Below are positions 48,406 through 57,934 of a stretch of 64,000 nucleotides of DNA, piece by piece. Source of the stretch: an uncultured Lysobacter sp. (GTDB lineage: Bacteria; Pseudomonadota; Gammaproteobacteria; Xanthomonadales; Xanthomonadaceae); the NCBI GenBank assembly GCA_946480055.1, contig CAMLID010000008.1:24840-88839 (forward strand), given 5' to 3'. Position 1 is the stretch's first letter; each line of letters opens with the position of its first letter. The position numbers and the translations under genes are program-made. Under the pieces are notes generated by a model. The model saw only the letters and a list, made by a program, of their open reading frames with translations. It was not told the DNA's origin and searched no databases.

Positions 48406-49152
48406 CTATCCGGGCTGGCCAATCTCTGGGCCCCGGCGATCCGCAAGGCCGCTTGAGCGATGAAGCCAGGCTCGCCACTCGAGCAAGTCGCCGAACGCTT
48501 CAGCCAACCCGGCGTCGTGCCAGCATTCGCGCTGGACCAGGCCCAGCGCATCGGGGCCGGAGGTCGGAACCACCGCCTCCAGCAGCACCGACATGCTGAT
48601 GTCCGCATAACTGAAGCGGTCCAGCAGGAAGCCCGTTGCCGAGCGCTCGATCCCTTTGCGCAGGTCGATCAGCGCATCGCGGTGCGCGTTCGGCACGACC
48701 AGATGCGCGTACTTGCGATCCAAACGCTGCGCCACCCGCCGTGCGACCGATCTCAGCAGAAAGCGACTCTTGCCTGGCAGCAACGGCACCGATTCGTCCA
48801 GGGCCCGATCGTCGGCCAGTACGGCCCGAACGACACGGGTTCTGGCCGCGGCCAGGCCGCGCTCGCTGATGTCGTCCCAGGGTTGGACATCGGCCGGCTT
48901 GCCCAAACGCTCGTCGCCCGCGCACTGGCCCGCGTACTGCGCGATCTTCCATGAGCCCTGGATGGCTCGTTCGCGCGTCAGAAGCACGGGAACCGATACG
49001 GACAGCCGCCACTCGCCGAGTAGCCAACGCAGCCAAGGCTCGCTCAAGCCCGGGATGTACTCGCGATAGGCGTAGTCGACGCCGCAGTGGTCCAGGGCCC
49101 ATCGCGCCTTGAGGGTCCAAGGAGAGAACGCTTCACCCACCAGCAGCGTCAT
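48406..49152 (-). CDS. Glutathione S-transferase family protein
   Basis: 248 residues. The N-terminal thioredoxin-like half starts TLLVGEAFSPWTLKARWALDHCGVDYAYREY, with Ser-Pro-Trp at the usual GSH-activating position, and contains VPVLLT with its cis-proline. The C-terminal helical half ends with DRFSYADISMSVLLEAVVP, the conserved capping Asp motif. ATG 49152 gives a normal start; a GTG at 49185 is the alternative and would overlap the previous gene. The role is probably conjugation or reduction of xenobiotics. Confidence 0.82.
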   Translation of the reverse strand: MTLLVGEAFSPWTLKARWALDHCGVDYAYREYIPGLSEPWLRWLLGEWRLSVSVPVLLTRERAIQGSWKIAQYAGQCAGDERLGKPADVQPWDDISERGLAAARTRVVRAVLADDRALDESVPLLPGKSRFLLRSVARRVAQRLDRKYAHLVVPNAHRDALIDLRKGIERSATGFLLDRFSYADISMSVLLEAVVPTSGPDALGLVQRECWHDAGLAEAFGDLLEWRAWLHRSSGLADRRGPEIGQPG

Positions 49153-49181
49153 GTCTTCACCTGGAGTCAGCCCTGCCCCGG

Positions 49182-50738
49182 TCACTCCCGCAGGTAGTAC
49201 GTCACCGAATCCGCCTCGGGGATCGCTACCGTCATGCCGCGCACCTTACCCCAGGCGTCGCGGCGGAAATCGAACACGATGCTGTAGATGCCGGCGTACA
49301 CGTAGCGCGAGGGGCCCAGCGACTGCAGCCGCACCGGTTGTTCCCGTCCCGGCAGCACCAACTCGACGGTGTCGCCGGCGATGTTCACGCGCAGCGAGGC
49401 GTAGTCGAAGTTATCGGCCGACGCGCGGCGCAGGTCCATCGGTACGCCGGTATCGAGCCGATAGCCGCCGGCGTAGTCCGACGACGGCGGCAGGCGCGGC
49501 TTCACCGCCTGCATCGACGGGTGCGCGCCCAGTCCGATCGCATCGGCCAGGGCGTTGCGGATCTCGTCGATCAAGGCGCCCCCGTTGCTGGCGTTGGTCA
49601 GGATCGCGAATCCGTCGCCGGTTTCCGGATAGCCCTCCATGAAAGCCAGATAGCTTTCGTTAGCGCCCATGTGGAAGAAGTACCGGCCCTTGCCCGCACC
49701 GCCGAGGCGTGGGCCTAGGCCGAACACGCCGGGCGAGACCTCGGTCATCATGGCCGTCGCCAGAGGCTGTGGCAGGAAATCGCCGCGGCCCTGGTAGCTC
49801 TTGATCAAGCCACCGACCAAGCGGCCCAGGTCGTTCGCGCTGGTCCACAGGCCGGACGCGCCGCCCTCGCCGAAACTCTCCCAGCCGCGCGGCAACGCCA
49901 CCGGGTCGCCATCGAGGTCGTGCGCCTTGGCGATGTTGCCGCGTGTCGCCGAGAGCGGGCTTTCGAAGGTGCTGCGGCGCATGCCCAGCGGCGCGAACAC
50001 CTGCTCTTGCGCCAGCGCTTGCAAGGACTTTCCGGTCGCATCCTCGAGCGCGAGCTGCTCGACCGTGACCGCCCCACCCGAATAATCGACGACCCAACCC
50101 GGCGCGTTCTTGAACCGCACCGCGTCGCCCTTGGCCGGGGCCTGACCTTCCAGCACCTGCACCAGCGTTGGCAACGGCTCCTGGGGCTGGTAGTCGGCGA
50201 AGCCGTGCACGCCCAGGCCCGAGGTGTGCGACATCAGCATGCGCAGGTTCACCCGCGGCTGCGGCTGCTCGGCAGAAGTCGGCAATTTCCAGCGTTTGAG
50301 GTAATCGTCGACGTTGCGGTCCAGGTCCAAGCGTCCCTGCGCGACCAGGCGCAAGGTCGTCGTCGCCGTCGCGACCTTGCTGATCGAGCCCACCGAGAAC
50401 AGGGTGTCGCCGTCCACTTTGTCCTGGGTGCCGACTTCGCGCAGGCCATAGCCGGTCGCGCGCACGACTTCGCCGTTCCTCACGAGCGCGATCGCCACCC
50501 CGGGCACCTTGTAATGGCGCATGCGCTCGGCCAGCGACCAGCGCGGCAACGTCGCGTCCGCTGCGATCACACTGGGGCGCAGACCGTGATCGAGGGCGGC
50601 GAACGGATCCGGATCCGCCGGGGTCTGGGCCTGCACCGCCGTCGCGACGATGCATGCGGCCAACGTCAGCCAACGCAGACGCGTCGCGGGAACAGGGCCA
50701 CAAACGCGGCCGGATGTGCGAACGGAAAGATCGATAGG
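49182..50738 (-). CDS. Serine beta-lactamase-like hydrolase (class C/EstB type)
   Basis: 518 residues: signal peptide (hydrophobic near 24-38), then a beta-lactamase domain with the active-site tetrad SISK (119-122) in LFSVGSISKVAT and the tyrosine motif YSG in VVDYSGGAV near 230. The third motif is not clearly visible. About 100 C-terminal residues follow as a beta-rich domain. The family includes periplasmic esterases, peptidases and true beta-lactamases; length favours a D-aminopeptidase or esterase type. The GTG at 50738 is chosen since AAGGAAG stands before it. Confidence 0.88.
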   Translation of the reverse strand, partial: PIDLSVRTSGRVCGPVPATRLRWLTLAACIVATAVQAQTPADPDPFAALDHGLRPSVIAADATLPRWSLAERMRHYKVPGVAIALVRNGEVVRATGYGLREVGTQDKVDGDTLFSVGSISKVATATTTLRLVAQGRLDLDRNVDDYLKRWKLPTSAEQPQPRVNLRMLMSHTSGLGVHGFADYQPQEPLPTLVQVLEGQAPAKGDAVRFKNAPGWVVDYSGGAVTVEQLALEDATGKSLQALAQEQVFAPLGMRRSTFESPLSATRGNIAKAHDLDGDPVALPRGWESFGEGGASGLWTSANDLGRLVGGLIKSYQGRGDFLPQPLATAMMTEVSPGVFGLGPRLGGAGKGRYFFHMGANESYLAFMEGYPETGDGFAILTNASNGGALIDEIRNALADAIGLGAHPSMQAVKPRLPPSSDYAGGYRLDTGVPMDLRRASADNFDYASLRVNIAGDTVELVLPGREQPVRLQSLGPSRYVYAGIYSIVFDFRRDAWGKVRGMTVAIPEADSVTYYLRE

Positions 50739-50853
50739 CACAGCGGGCTTCCTTGCGGATGGACAGACGGCCACGATAGGCGCCGCAACGATCGTACCTA
50801 TGTGCTGCTAGTAACGTGCGGGCACCGCCCCGCCGCAGAAGCAGGACTTTGCG

Positions 50854-51741
50854 CTAGGCCGCCGACGCGGCGCCCGCCGCGCGCTGGGCCGCGCGCCGCC
50901 CGTACATCACCACGACCGCGGCCGGCAGGTACATCAGCAGGCCGTACATCAGTGCCGGCACGGCGACCTGCTCCGACTTCATCAGGCTCAGGGCGAGCAA
51001 GGCCGCCAGCGTCGCGTTCTGCACGCCGACCTCGATGCCGACCGTCAGCGCATCGGGCAGACTCAGGCGCATCAAGCGCCCCAGGGCGACGCCGCCCGCG
51101 GTCGCGCCGCAGGCCAGTACGAATGCGGGCAGACCGACGCCGCGCAGCAGCGTGGGCAAGTTGTTCCACTGCTGGATGACGAGCGCGACGATGATCGCGA
51201 ACAGCACCAGCATCGCGAATGCGCCCGTCCACTTCTCGATCCTGAGCGCGAACGCCGGCGCGAACCGGCGCACGCTCATGCCGACCAGGATCGGGATCAG
51301 CACCAGGGCCGCCAGATGCATCGCCGTGCTGCGGAACGGCACCTGCAGATCGGCGCGCTCGCCGGCGAACCATTGCAAGGCCAGATTGACCAGCAGCGGT
51401 ACGCTCAGGAAGGTGACCAGGCCGCTGATCACGGTGAGACTGACGGCCAGCGCCACATTGCCGCGGGCCAGGTAGGTGAGCGCATTCGACGAGGAGCCGC
51501 TGGGACAGGCGGCGACCAGCACCAGACCGATCGCGTATTCAGGCGGCAGGGCGAACGCCCAGGCGATGAAGAATCCGAGCGCGGGCAGCCACAGGTAGTG
51601 ACCGAGCATGCCGACCAGCACGGGCTTGGGCCGTTCCCCGATCCTCAGGAAATCCGCCGGGGTCAGGGACATGCCGATGCCGGTCATGATCAGGGCGATG
51701 GCGATCGGGAGTAGCACCTGCAACAACCGACTGTCTTCCAT
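50854..51741 (-). CDS. Bile acid:sodium symporter (BASS) family transporter
   Basis: 295 residues with about ten hydrophobic segments. It begins MEDSRLLQVLLPIAIALIMTGIGMSLTPADFLRI and contains the sodium-site crossover segments CPSGSSSNALTYLARGN (near 80-96) and EVGVQNATLAALLAL (near 245-259), the hallmarks of the ASBT-like fold. Substrates in bacteria range from bile acids to pantoate and keto acids; this one is unknown. The start fits the family N-terminus. Confidence 0.92.
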   Translation of the reverse strand: MEDSRLLQVLLPIAIALIMTGIGMSLTPADFLRIGERPKPVLVGMLGHYLWLPALGFFIAWAFALPPEYAIGLVLVAACPSGSSSNALTYLARGNVALAVSLTVISGLVTFLSVPLLVNLALQWFAGERADLQVPFRSTAMHLAALVLIPILVGMSVRRFAPAFALRIEKWTGAFAMLVLFAIIVALVIQQWNNLPTLLRGVGLPAFVLACGATAGGVALGRLMRLSLPDALTVGIEVGVQNATLAALLALSLMKSEQVAVPALMYGLLMYLPAAVVVMYGRRAAQRAAGAASAA

Positions 51742-52051
51742 GCTTGCTCATCCCTGCACTGGAGGAACGCTCCGATTCCGGATTGACGCCTGAACCGGTC
51801 GGCACGTCAACTGCCGCCATCCGGTTCACTGGGCGGAGAGCGTCGCAGCAGTTCGACCGAATCGCCGCCGCTGCATCGCGCTGACGCTGGGCCAACCGCG
51901 GCCCTGCGATGCTTGCGGGCAACTCGGCGCAGTGCGGATGCCGCAGTCGACCTGGTTATCGGAAACGTGCGCAGCCGGCCGAGCGCTGCGTCGTTCGCGC
52001 GACGCCGAGCTCGAAACGCAACGCGTTGAGGTGATGCGAAGTCGCACCGGG
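51742..52051. other. Gene-free stretch
   Basis: 310 bases between the BASS gene and the zinc-ribbon gene. I see no credible coding sequence, terminator hairpin or repeat in it; it presumably contains the BASS promoter. Confidence 0.5.
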
Positions 52052-52285
52052 TCAAACCCGGTCAACGACTCCGCTCACGCCGGCGTGCTTGGCGCAGTGC
52101 GCGCAGCAATAGAACGCGCTGCCGCTTTCGATGCCGTGGCCGATGATGGGGCAATTGCAGTGCGCGCAACGCGGCGCCAGCGCATAGATCGCGCATTCGA
52201 ACGAGTCGAAAGTGCCGCTGCGTCCGCCCATGTCCACCCGGAAGGCCTTGTCGTAGTCGTTGCCGCAAACGTCGCAGATCGCCAT
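52052..52285 (-). CDS. Small multi-CxxC zinc-binding protein (bacterial metallothionein-annotated type)
   Basis: 77 residues with nine Cys and several His. CDVCGNDYDKAF opens the protein, FECAIYALAPRCAHCNCPIIGHG and FYCCAHCAKHAG follow, so it likely holds two zinc ions in treble-clef-like knuckles. Proteins with this pattern are widespread in bacteria, often as unannotated or metallothionein-family entries; the function is unknown. GGGAG sits six bases before the ATG. It has no operon partner. Confidence 0.82.
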   Translation of the reverse strand: MAICDVCGNDYDKAFRVDMGGRSGTFDSFECAIYALAPRCAHCNCPIIGHGIESGSAFYCCAHCAKHAGVSGVVDRV

Positions 52286-52384
52286 GGCACGCTCCCACTG
52301 CCGTCGTCCTGCGATCGACCCTACGCGCCACCGGGTTAAGCGCGGCTGGTGCGGGTGTTAGCGCTGCGTGTACGCCGGCTGCAT

Positions 52385-53542
52385 TCAGGACTTTCGCGGC
52401 GCAGTCGGCGGCTTCACCCGCACCTTGTTTCCCTCGGCCAGCAGCGCGTTGGGCGCCTGCACCACGGTGTCGCCGGGGCTCAGGCCGGAGACGATCTCGA
52501 TCTCGCTGCCCAGGTTGCGGCCCAGCGCGACGGTACGGAATTCCAGGGTCGAATCCTTGCGCACGGAGGCCACGCGCGGGCCGGCGCCGCCCTGGATCAC
52601 CGCCGAGATCGGCACCAGCACCGCGGGCGCGGCGCGCGGCACCTTCAGCCGCACTTCGCCGACCATGCCGGCGGGGATGCGGCCGTCGGCATTGGGCAGG
52701 CGCAGTTCCACGCGCATCGATCCCAGGTCGCGCGACAGACTCTGCGCGCTGCGCGCGACTTCGGCCTGGAAGCTCTCGCCCGGCAATTCCGGGAAGCTCA
52801 CGTCCGCCCGCAGGCCGGCATGCACCTGCAATGCGGCGCTCTGCGGCACGTCGACCACGATCCGCAGCGGGTCCAGCGCGTTGATCTCGAACATCGGTGC
52901 GGCCGAGGCGGCCGAGTCGGCGACCACGCGGTCGCCGCGCTCGATGTTGCGCGCCGCGACCACGCCGGCGAACGGCGCGCGCACGCTCTGGAATGCGCTG
53001 CGTTCGCGTGCGCTGGTCAGGCGCGCCTCCGCGGCGGCACGCGCGGCGGCGGCGGCGTCGCGGTTGGCCTTGCGGTCGCTGTACATCTCTTTGGAGATCG
53101 CGCCGGAGCCGACCAGCACCTGGGCGCGGTCGTAGTTGACCTGGGCCAGTTCCTGATCGGCGCTGGCCTGGTTCAGGTCGGCGACGGCTTCGCGCACGGC
53201 CTGGTCGACTTCGGGCGCGGAGATCGTCGCCAGCACTTGCCCGGCGACCACACGATCGCCCAGATCGGCCTGGCGCTCACGCACGAAGCCGGTGGCGCGG
53301 GCGTAGATCTGCGCCGATTCGCCGGCGTAGGCGCGCGCCGGCAAACGCAGTTCGAGCTCGCCGTCGGCGGCCTTGGCGGCGACGGTCAGCACTTCAGGCA
53401 GCGTGCTGGCCGGAACGGTCTCGGCGTCGCTGCGGCCGCAAGCGGCGAGCGCGGCCACGGCGAGCGCGAGGCCCAGCGCCAGCGCGCCGCGGGAAACCAA
53501 ACCAACGCAGTTGCTGCGGAAATTCATGGCACTGACCTTCAT
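52385..53542 (-). CDS. RND efflux periplasmic adaptor (membrane fusion protein)
   Basis: 385 residues. The N-terminus holds a lipoprotein-type signal whose lipobox is LAAC near residue 34. The lipoyl half-motifs flank a helical hairpin (about 95-175, EAVADLNQASADQELAQVNYDRAQVLVGS), then the beta-barrel domain with RAPFAGVVAARNIERGDRV and VPISAVIQGGAGPRVASV. The ATG overlaps the stop of the pump gene (ATGA) with GGAG upstream. It bridges the pump to an outer-membrane channel that is not encoded here. Confidence 0.93.
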   Translation of the reverse strand: MKVSAMNFRSNCVGLVSRGALALGLALAVAALAACGRSDAETVPASTLPEVLTVAAKAADGELELRLPARAYAGESAQIYARATGFVRERQADLGDRVVAGQVLATISAPEVDQAVREAVADLNQASADQELAQVNYDRAQVLVGSGAISKEMYSDRKANRDAAAAARAAAEARLTSARERSAFQSVRAPFAGVVAARNIERGDRVVADSAASAAPMFEINALDPLRIVVDVPQSAALQVHAGLRADVSFPELPGESFQAEVARSAQSLSRDLGSMRVELRLPNADGRIPAGMVGEVRLKVPRAAPAVLVPISAVIQGGAGPRVASVRKDSTLEFRTVALGRNLGSEIEIVSGLSPGDTVVQAPNALLAEGNKVRVKPPTAPRKS

Positions 53543-56500
53543 GACGTCGCTCCTGCCCCGGCGATGCCGGCGGCGGCTGTGGATTCGGCGTTCGCGTGTC
53601 GCGCGGCGCGCCGTTTGATGTAACGGCCGAGCACGGCCAGGATCGAGGGCACCAGCACCAGGGTGGCCGGAGTGCCGAACAGCAGGCCGCCGATCACCGC
53701 GCGGCCCAGCGGCGCGTTCTGCTCGCCGCCCTCGCCCAGGCCGATCGCCATCGGCACGATGCCCAGCACCATCGCGCTGGCGGTCATCAGCACCGGACGC
53801 AGGCGCACCGCGGCGGATTCGTAGGCGGCCAGCTCCGGGTCATGGCCTTCGGCGATCAGGCCGCGCGCGAAGCTGGTGACCAGCACGCTGTTCGCGGTGG
53901 ATACGCCGATCACCATCATCACGCCCATCAGCGCCGGCACGCTCAGCGGCGTACCGGTGACGAACAGACCGACCGCGGCGCCGGCGATCGCGACCGGCAG
54001 GCCCGACATCGCCACCAGCGGTTGGATCCAGGACTGGAAGTTCACCACCAACACCAGGAACACCAGGACCGCCGACATCAGCAGGCCGGCGGCGAGTTCG
54101 CCGTAGGCGCTCTGCATCTCGCCGGCCTGGCCGGCGATCTCGATGCGGTTGCCGGGCTTGAGGCGGCCTTCCATCTCATGAGTGATCGCGGTCAGGCGGT
54201 CGTAGACCGAACCCAGATCGGTGCCCTGCACGTTGGCGAGCACGCTGATGGTCGGCGCCAGGGTGGTGCGGCCGATGCTGGCCGGCACCGTGCGCGGGGT
54301 GACCGTGGCGATATTGCGCAATAGCACCGCCTGACCGTTGGGGCCGATCCGCAGCGGCATGTTGAGCAGGGTGTCGATGTCGCCCAAGCGCGCCGGCGGC
54401 GCCTGCACCTGCACGGTGTAGGCGATCGCGTTGACGGTGTCGGTCCAGTACACCGGCGACACCGTGCCGGCCGAGCCCAGCACCGCGAGTACGGCGCGGC
54501 TGGCCTGCTGGGTGTCCAGGCCGAGTTGGGCGGCGCGGGTGCGGTCGATCCTGACCTGGTACTCGGGCAGGTCCAGCACTTGGCGCAGGGCGATGTCGAC
54601 CGCACCGGGCACTTGGTGCAGGCGCGTCTCGATCTCGCGCGCCAGCGCCAGGTTGCCGGCGTTGTCGCGGCCGATCAGGCGCACTTCGAACGCGGCCGCT
54701 GCCGAACCGGCCAGAGTGCGGCTGGTCGCGTCCGGCGGACGCTCGAATACTTTCACGTCGGGGAACTTCTGCGCGATGCGTTCGCGCAGCTGCTTTAGGT
54801 ACAGGCGACTGGGCGCATGCGGCGAACGCAGCTGCAGCATCACCTCGGCCTCGAACGAACCGACCACGGCGCTGTCGACCAGCGACAGATTGACCGCGTC
54901 GGGCACGCCGATCTGTTCGTAGACGGTCTGCAGTTCCTGCGGCGGAATGATGCTGCGGATCTCGCGTTGGATCTGGGTCACGCGCGCCGCGGTTTCCTCC
55001 AGGCGCATACCCGAGGGCATCCGCACCTGCAGGCGCAGCTGGCCGGCGTCGACCTGCGGGAAGTATTCGCGTCCCAGCATCAGCGCCGAACCCGCGCCCA
55101 GCGCGACCAGCAGCAGCGCCGCCAGGGCCAGCACGCCGCCATGGTGGCCCAGCCGCACCAGCAGCGCGTGGTGACGCTCGCGCAGGCCGTCCAGCGTGTG
55201 TTCGACGCGGTGGTTGAGCGCCAACAGCAGCTTCTCCGGCGCCCAACGCGGGTTCTTGCGGCTTTCGATGTCGGCCGGCAGCAGCAGATAACACAGCACC
55301 GGGATCAGCGTGCGCGACAGCAGGAACGAGGCCGCCATGGCGAAGATCACCGCCAGCGCCAGCGGCGTGAACACCCAGGCCGACAGGCCGGTCATCAGCA
55401 GGATCGGCGTCAGCACGATGCAGATCGCGACCGTGGACACGAACTCTGGGAACACCACTTCGCGCGCGCTGTCGAGGATCGCGGTGCGCACGTCCTTGCC
55501 CAGGGCGATGTTGCGGTTGGTGTTCTCCACGTCGACCACCGCGTTGTCGACCAGGATGCCGATCGCCAGCGCCAGGCCGCCCAGGGTCATCACGTTGAAG
55601 GTGTAGCCCAGCAGGTGCAGCATCGCCACCGAGGCCAGCAGCGCCAGCGGAATCGCCGACAGCACGATCAGGCTGGAGCGCCAGGAGCCGATGAACACCA
55701 GCACCACCAGCGCCACCAGCAGGCCGACCAGCAACGCTTCATGCTGGATCGAGCCGATCGCATTGTCGACGAACACCGACTGGTCGAAGATCGGCGCGAT
55801 GCGCATGCCCGGCGGTGCCGAGGCTTCGATCTCAGGCAGACGTTCGCGCACCGCGCGCACGATCTCGACCGCGGACGCGCCACCGAGCTTGATCAGCGCC
55901 ACCGACACCGCGCTGGAACCGTCCATGCGCGCGACGTTGGTCTGCAACGCGCCGCCGTCGCGCACCGAGGCGACGTCGCGCACATAGATCACGCTGCCGT
56001 TACGTGCGGCCACCGGCAGGTCGAGGAACTCGGCCGCGGTCGCCGGGCTGGTGTCCAGCGAGATCTGCAACTCGCGCGCGCCCTCGCGGATCGCGCCCGA
56101 CGGCAGCGTCGGGCTGCCGCGCTCCAGCGCCGTGGTCACGTCGCTGGGGGTGAGGCCGTAGGTCTGCAGCGCCGAGGGGTCCAGGTCGACCATGATCTGC
56201 CGAGCCGCGCCGCCGTACGGCAGAGTCATGCGGATGCCGGGGATGGTCTGGATCTGCGAACGCAGCTGCAGGCGCGCGTAGTCGTAGAGCTGGGCTTCGG
56301 TCAGCGAATCCGAAGACAGCACCAACTGCAGCACCGGCGTGCTGGACACGTTGTTGCGGATCACCAGCGGCGGCGAAGTGCCGGGCGGCATGCGCCGCAG
56401 GATGGTCTGCGAGACCGCGGTGATCTGGCCCAGGGCGCGGTCCAGACTGACCGTGGGCTGGAAGTCGATGCGCACGATGCTGGCGCCGTTGATCGACTCC

Positions 56501-56748
56501 GAGCGCACTTCCTTGAGATCGTCGACGGTGTTGAGGATCGCCGCCTCCGAGAACGAGGTCAGCTTGGCCGCCATGTCGGCCGCCGGCAGGCCGTTATAGG
56601 TCCAGACCAGGTTGATCGAGGGAATGCCGACCTCGGGCAGGATGTCGGTCGGCATGCGCCGCGCCGACAGCGTGCCGAACAGCAGGATCAGGATGGCCAG
56701 CACGCCGATGGTGTAGCGGCGGTTGAGCGCGTATTGAACGATCCACAT
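53539..56748 (-). CDS. RND multidrug efflux permease (HAE1-like)
   Basis: 1069 residues. It has twelve hydrophobic segments in two halves with the two large periplasmic loops of RND pumps. The proton-relay segment in the fourth helix reads GILVDNAVVDVENTNRN, so the AcrB Asp407 is kept and Asp408 is Asn. The opening QYALNRRYTIGVLAILILLFGTLSARRMPTDILPEVGIP is typical of the family. The pump-adaptor pair lies next to a divergent AraC regulator, a common control arrangement. Outer-membrane channel missing, so a distant TolC-like protein must be shared. Confidence 0.94.
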   Translation of the reverse strand: MWIVQYALNRRYTIGVLAILILLFGTLSARRMPTDILPEVGIPSINLVWTYNGLPAADMAAKLTSFSEAAILNTVDDLKEVRSESINGASIVRIDFQPTVSLDRALGQITAVSQTILRRMPPGTSPPLVIRNNVSSTPVLQLVLSSDSLTEAQLYDYARLQLRSQIQTIPGIRMTLPYGGAARQIMVDLDPSALQTYGLTPSDVTTALERGSPTLPSGAIREGARELQISLDTSPATAAEFLDLPVAARNGSVIYVRDVASVRDGGALQTNVARMDGSSAVSVALIKLGGASAVEIVRAVRERLPEIEASAPPGMRIAPIFDQSVFVDNAIGSIQHEALLVGLLVALVVLVFIGSWRSSLIVLSAIPLALLASVAMLHLLGYTFNVMTLGGLALAIGILVDNAVVDVENTNRNIALGKDVRTAILDSAREVVFPEFVSTVAICIVLTPILLMTGLSAWVFTPLALAVIFAMAASFLLSRTLIPVLCYLLLPADIESRKNPRWAPEKLLLALNHRVEHTLDGLRERHHALLVRLGHHGGVLALAALLLVALGAGSALMLGREYFPQVDAGQLRLQVRMPSGMRLEETAARVTQIQREIRSIIPPQELQTVYEQIGVPDAVNLSLVDSAVVGSFEAEVMLQLRSPHAPSRLYLKQLRERIAQKFPDVKVFERPPDATSRTLAGSAAAAFEVRLIGRDNAGNLALAREIETRLHQVPGAVDIALRQVLDLPEYQVRIDRTRAAQLGLDTQQASRAVLAVLGSAGTVSPVYWTDTVNAIAYTVQVQAPPARLGDIDTLLNMPLRIGPNGQAVLLRNIATVTPRTVPASIGRTTLAPTISVLANVQGTDLGSVYDRLTAITHEMEGRLKPGNRIEIAGQAGEMQSAYGELAAGLLMSAVLVFLVLVVNFQSWIQPLVAMSGLPVAIAGAAVGLFVTGTPLSVPALMGVMMVIGVSTANSVLVTSFARGLIAEGHDPELAAYESAAVRLRPVLMTASAMVLGIVPMAIGLGEGGEQNAPLGRAVIGGLLFGTPATLVLVPSILAVLGRYIKRRAARHANAESTAAAGIAGAGATS

Positions 56749-56989
56749 CGCGACGTATCCGGGTGCGAGGGGACCGCGGCCGGGGCGCTGGAGGCGGGGC
56801 GCACGGGCGCCGCGCCGGGGCGGGCCCGGTCGGGTCGGGGGGAGAGGGCTACGTTAGGCGCTGCGGCCCCGCCGGGTAAGCACATTGCTGCCGAATCCTT
56901 GCCCGATCCTGCAATTTGCCCGTTCCGGCATACCGAACGGCAGAATCCGCAAACATAATCCCGGCATCCCCCGTCGGATGCTGGGAGCC
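56749..56989. promoter_or_regulatory. Divergent promoter region between the RND pump and the AraC regulator
   Basis: 241 bases without a gene. The pump-proximal half is extremely GC-rich (many GGGGCG runs, 56757-56850), while 56880-56970 is less so and should hold the regulator's promoter and possible AraC sites. I could not define an operator. Confidence 0.5.
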
Positions 56990-57925
56990 ATGAACGCCAA
57001 CACTTCCGCCGAGTCGGCCGCCCGCAACGGGTTCTGCGCCCCGCAAGCCGAGCTGGTCGACCGGATTGCCCGATTGACGGCCGACGACGGCGTCCACGCC
57101 ACCGCGGTGCCGTCGCTGTATCTGATCCGTTCCAGCACCCCGACGCCTTGCAAGCCGACCTTGTACGAACCGCGCCTGTGCATCGTCGCCCAGGGCAGCA
57201 AGGTCGCGATGCTCGCCGGCGAGACCTACCACTACGACCCGCTGAATTACCTGGTGGTGTCGGTGACCCTGCCGATGATCGGCCAGATCACGCAGGCCTC
57301 GCCGGAAAAGCCCTACCTGTGCCTGCGCCTGGACATCGACCCGGAGGAGATCGCCGCGCTGATCCTCGATGCCGGCCCGCAGGCGCCTTCGGCCGGCATC
57401 GATCGCGGCCTGTACGCCGCGCGCGTCAACGCGCCGCTACTGGACGCGGTGCTGCGCCTGATGCGGCTGCTGGATACCCCGGCCGACCTGCCTGTGCTGG
57501 CGCCGATCGCACTGCGCGAAATCTACTACCGGGTCCTGGTCGGCGACCTCGGCCATCGCCTGTGCGAACTGGCGATGGCCGACACCCGCTCGCACCGGAT
57601 CGCGCGCGCTGTCGAGCTGCTGCGTCAGCGTTACCTGCAGCCGCTGAGCATCGATGACCTGGCGCAGTCGGTGCACATGAGCATCTCCTCGCTGCACCAC
57701 CAGTTCAAGGCCGTGACCACGATGTCGCCGCTGCAGTTCCAGAAGCAGCTGCGCCTGCACGAAGCGCGGCGGCTGATGCTGGTCGACGGCATCGAAGCCG
57801 GCGCGGCCGCGCACAAGGTCGGCTACGAAAGCCCCTCGCAGTTCAGCCGCGAGTACAAGCGCCTGTTCGGCGCGCCGCCGCGCTCTGAGATCGTGCAGAT
57901 GCGCAGCAACGCGCGGCTGGCCTGA
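56990..57925 (+). CDS. AraC-family regulator with PF06719-type N-terminal domain
   Basis: 311 residues. The N-terminal AraC_N domain reads TPCKPTLYEPRLCIVAQGSKVAMLAGETYHYDPLNYLVVSVTLP, a ligand-binding cupin-like fold. The C-terminal helix-turn-helix pair is intact: LSIDDLAQSVHMSISSLHHQFKAVTTMSPLQFQKQLRLHEAR and then AAAHKVGYESPSQFSREYKRLFGAPPRSE. It is divergent from the RND pump and probably regulates it. Upstream ATG codons at 56978 and 56885 are possible but add residues with no family match. Confidence 0.9.
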   Translation: MNANTSAESAARNGFCAPQAELVDRIARLTADDGVHATAVPSLYLIRSSTPTPCKPTLYEPRLCIVAQGSKVAMLAGETYHYDPLNYLVVSVTLPMIGQITQASPEKPYLCLRLDIDPEEIAALILDAGPQAPSAGIDRGLYAARVNAPLLDAVLRLMRLLDTPADLPVLAPIALREIYYRVLVGDLGHRLCELAMADTRSHRIARAVELLRQRYLQPLSIDDLAQSVHMSISSLHHQFKAVTTMSPLQFQKQLRLHEARRLMLVDGIEAGAAAHKVGYESPSQFSREYKRLFGAPPRSEIVQMRSNARLA

Positions 57926-57934
57926 GCCGCACGC

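Noticed and set aside
49182..50738. Beta-lactamase controlled by the nearby BlaI repressor
   Set aside because: The hydrolase is on the opposite strand, more than 3 kb away with unrelated genes between, and has no copy of the palindrome at its start.
54817..56958. A 713-codon plus-strand open frame opposite the RND pump
   Set aside because: Same antisense artefact: rich in His, Arg and Gln with no motif, while the opposite strand encodes a complete RND permease.
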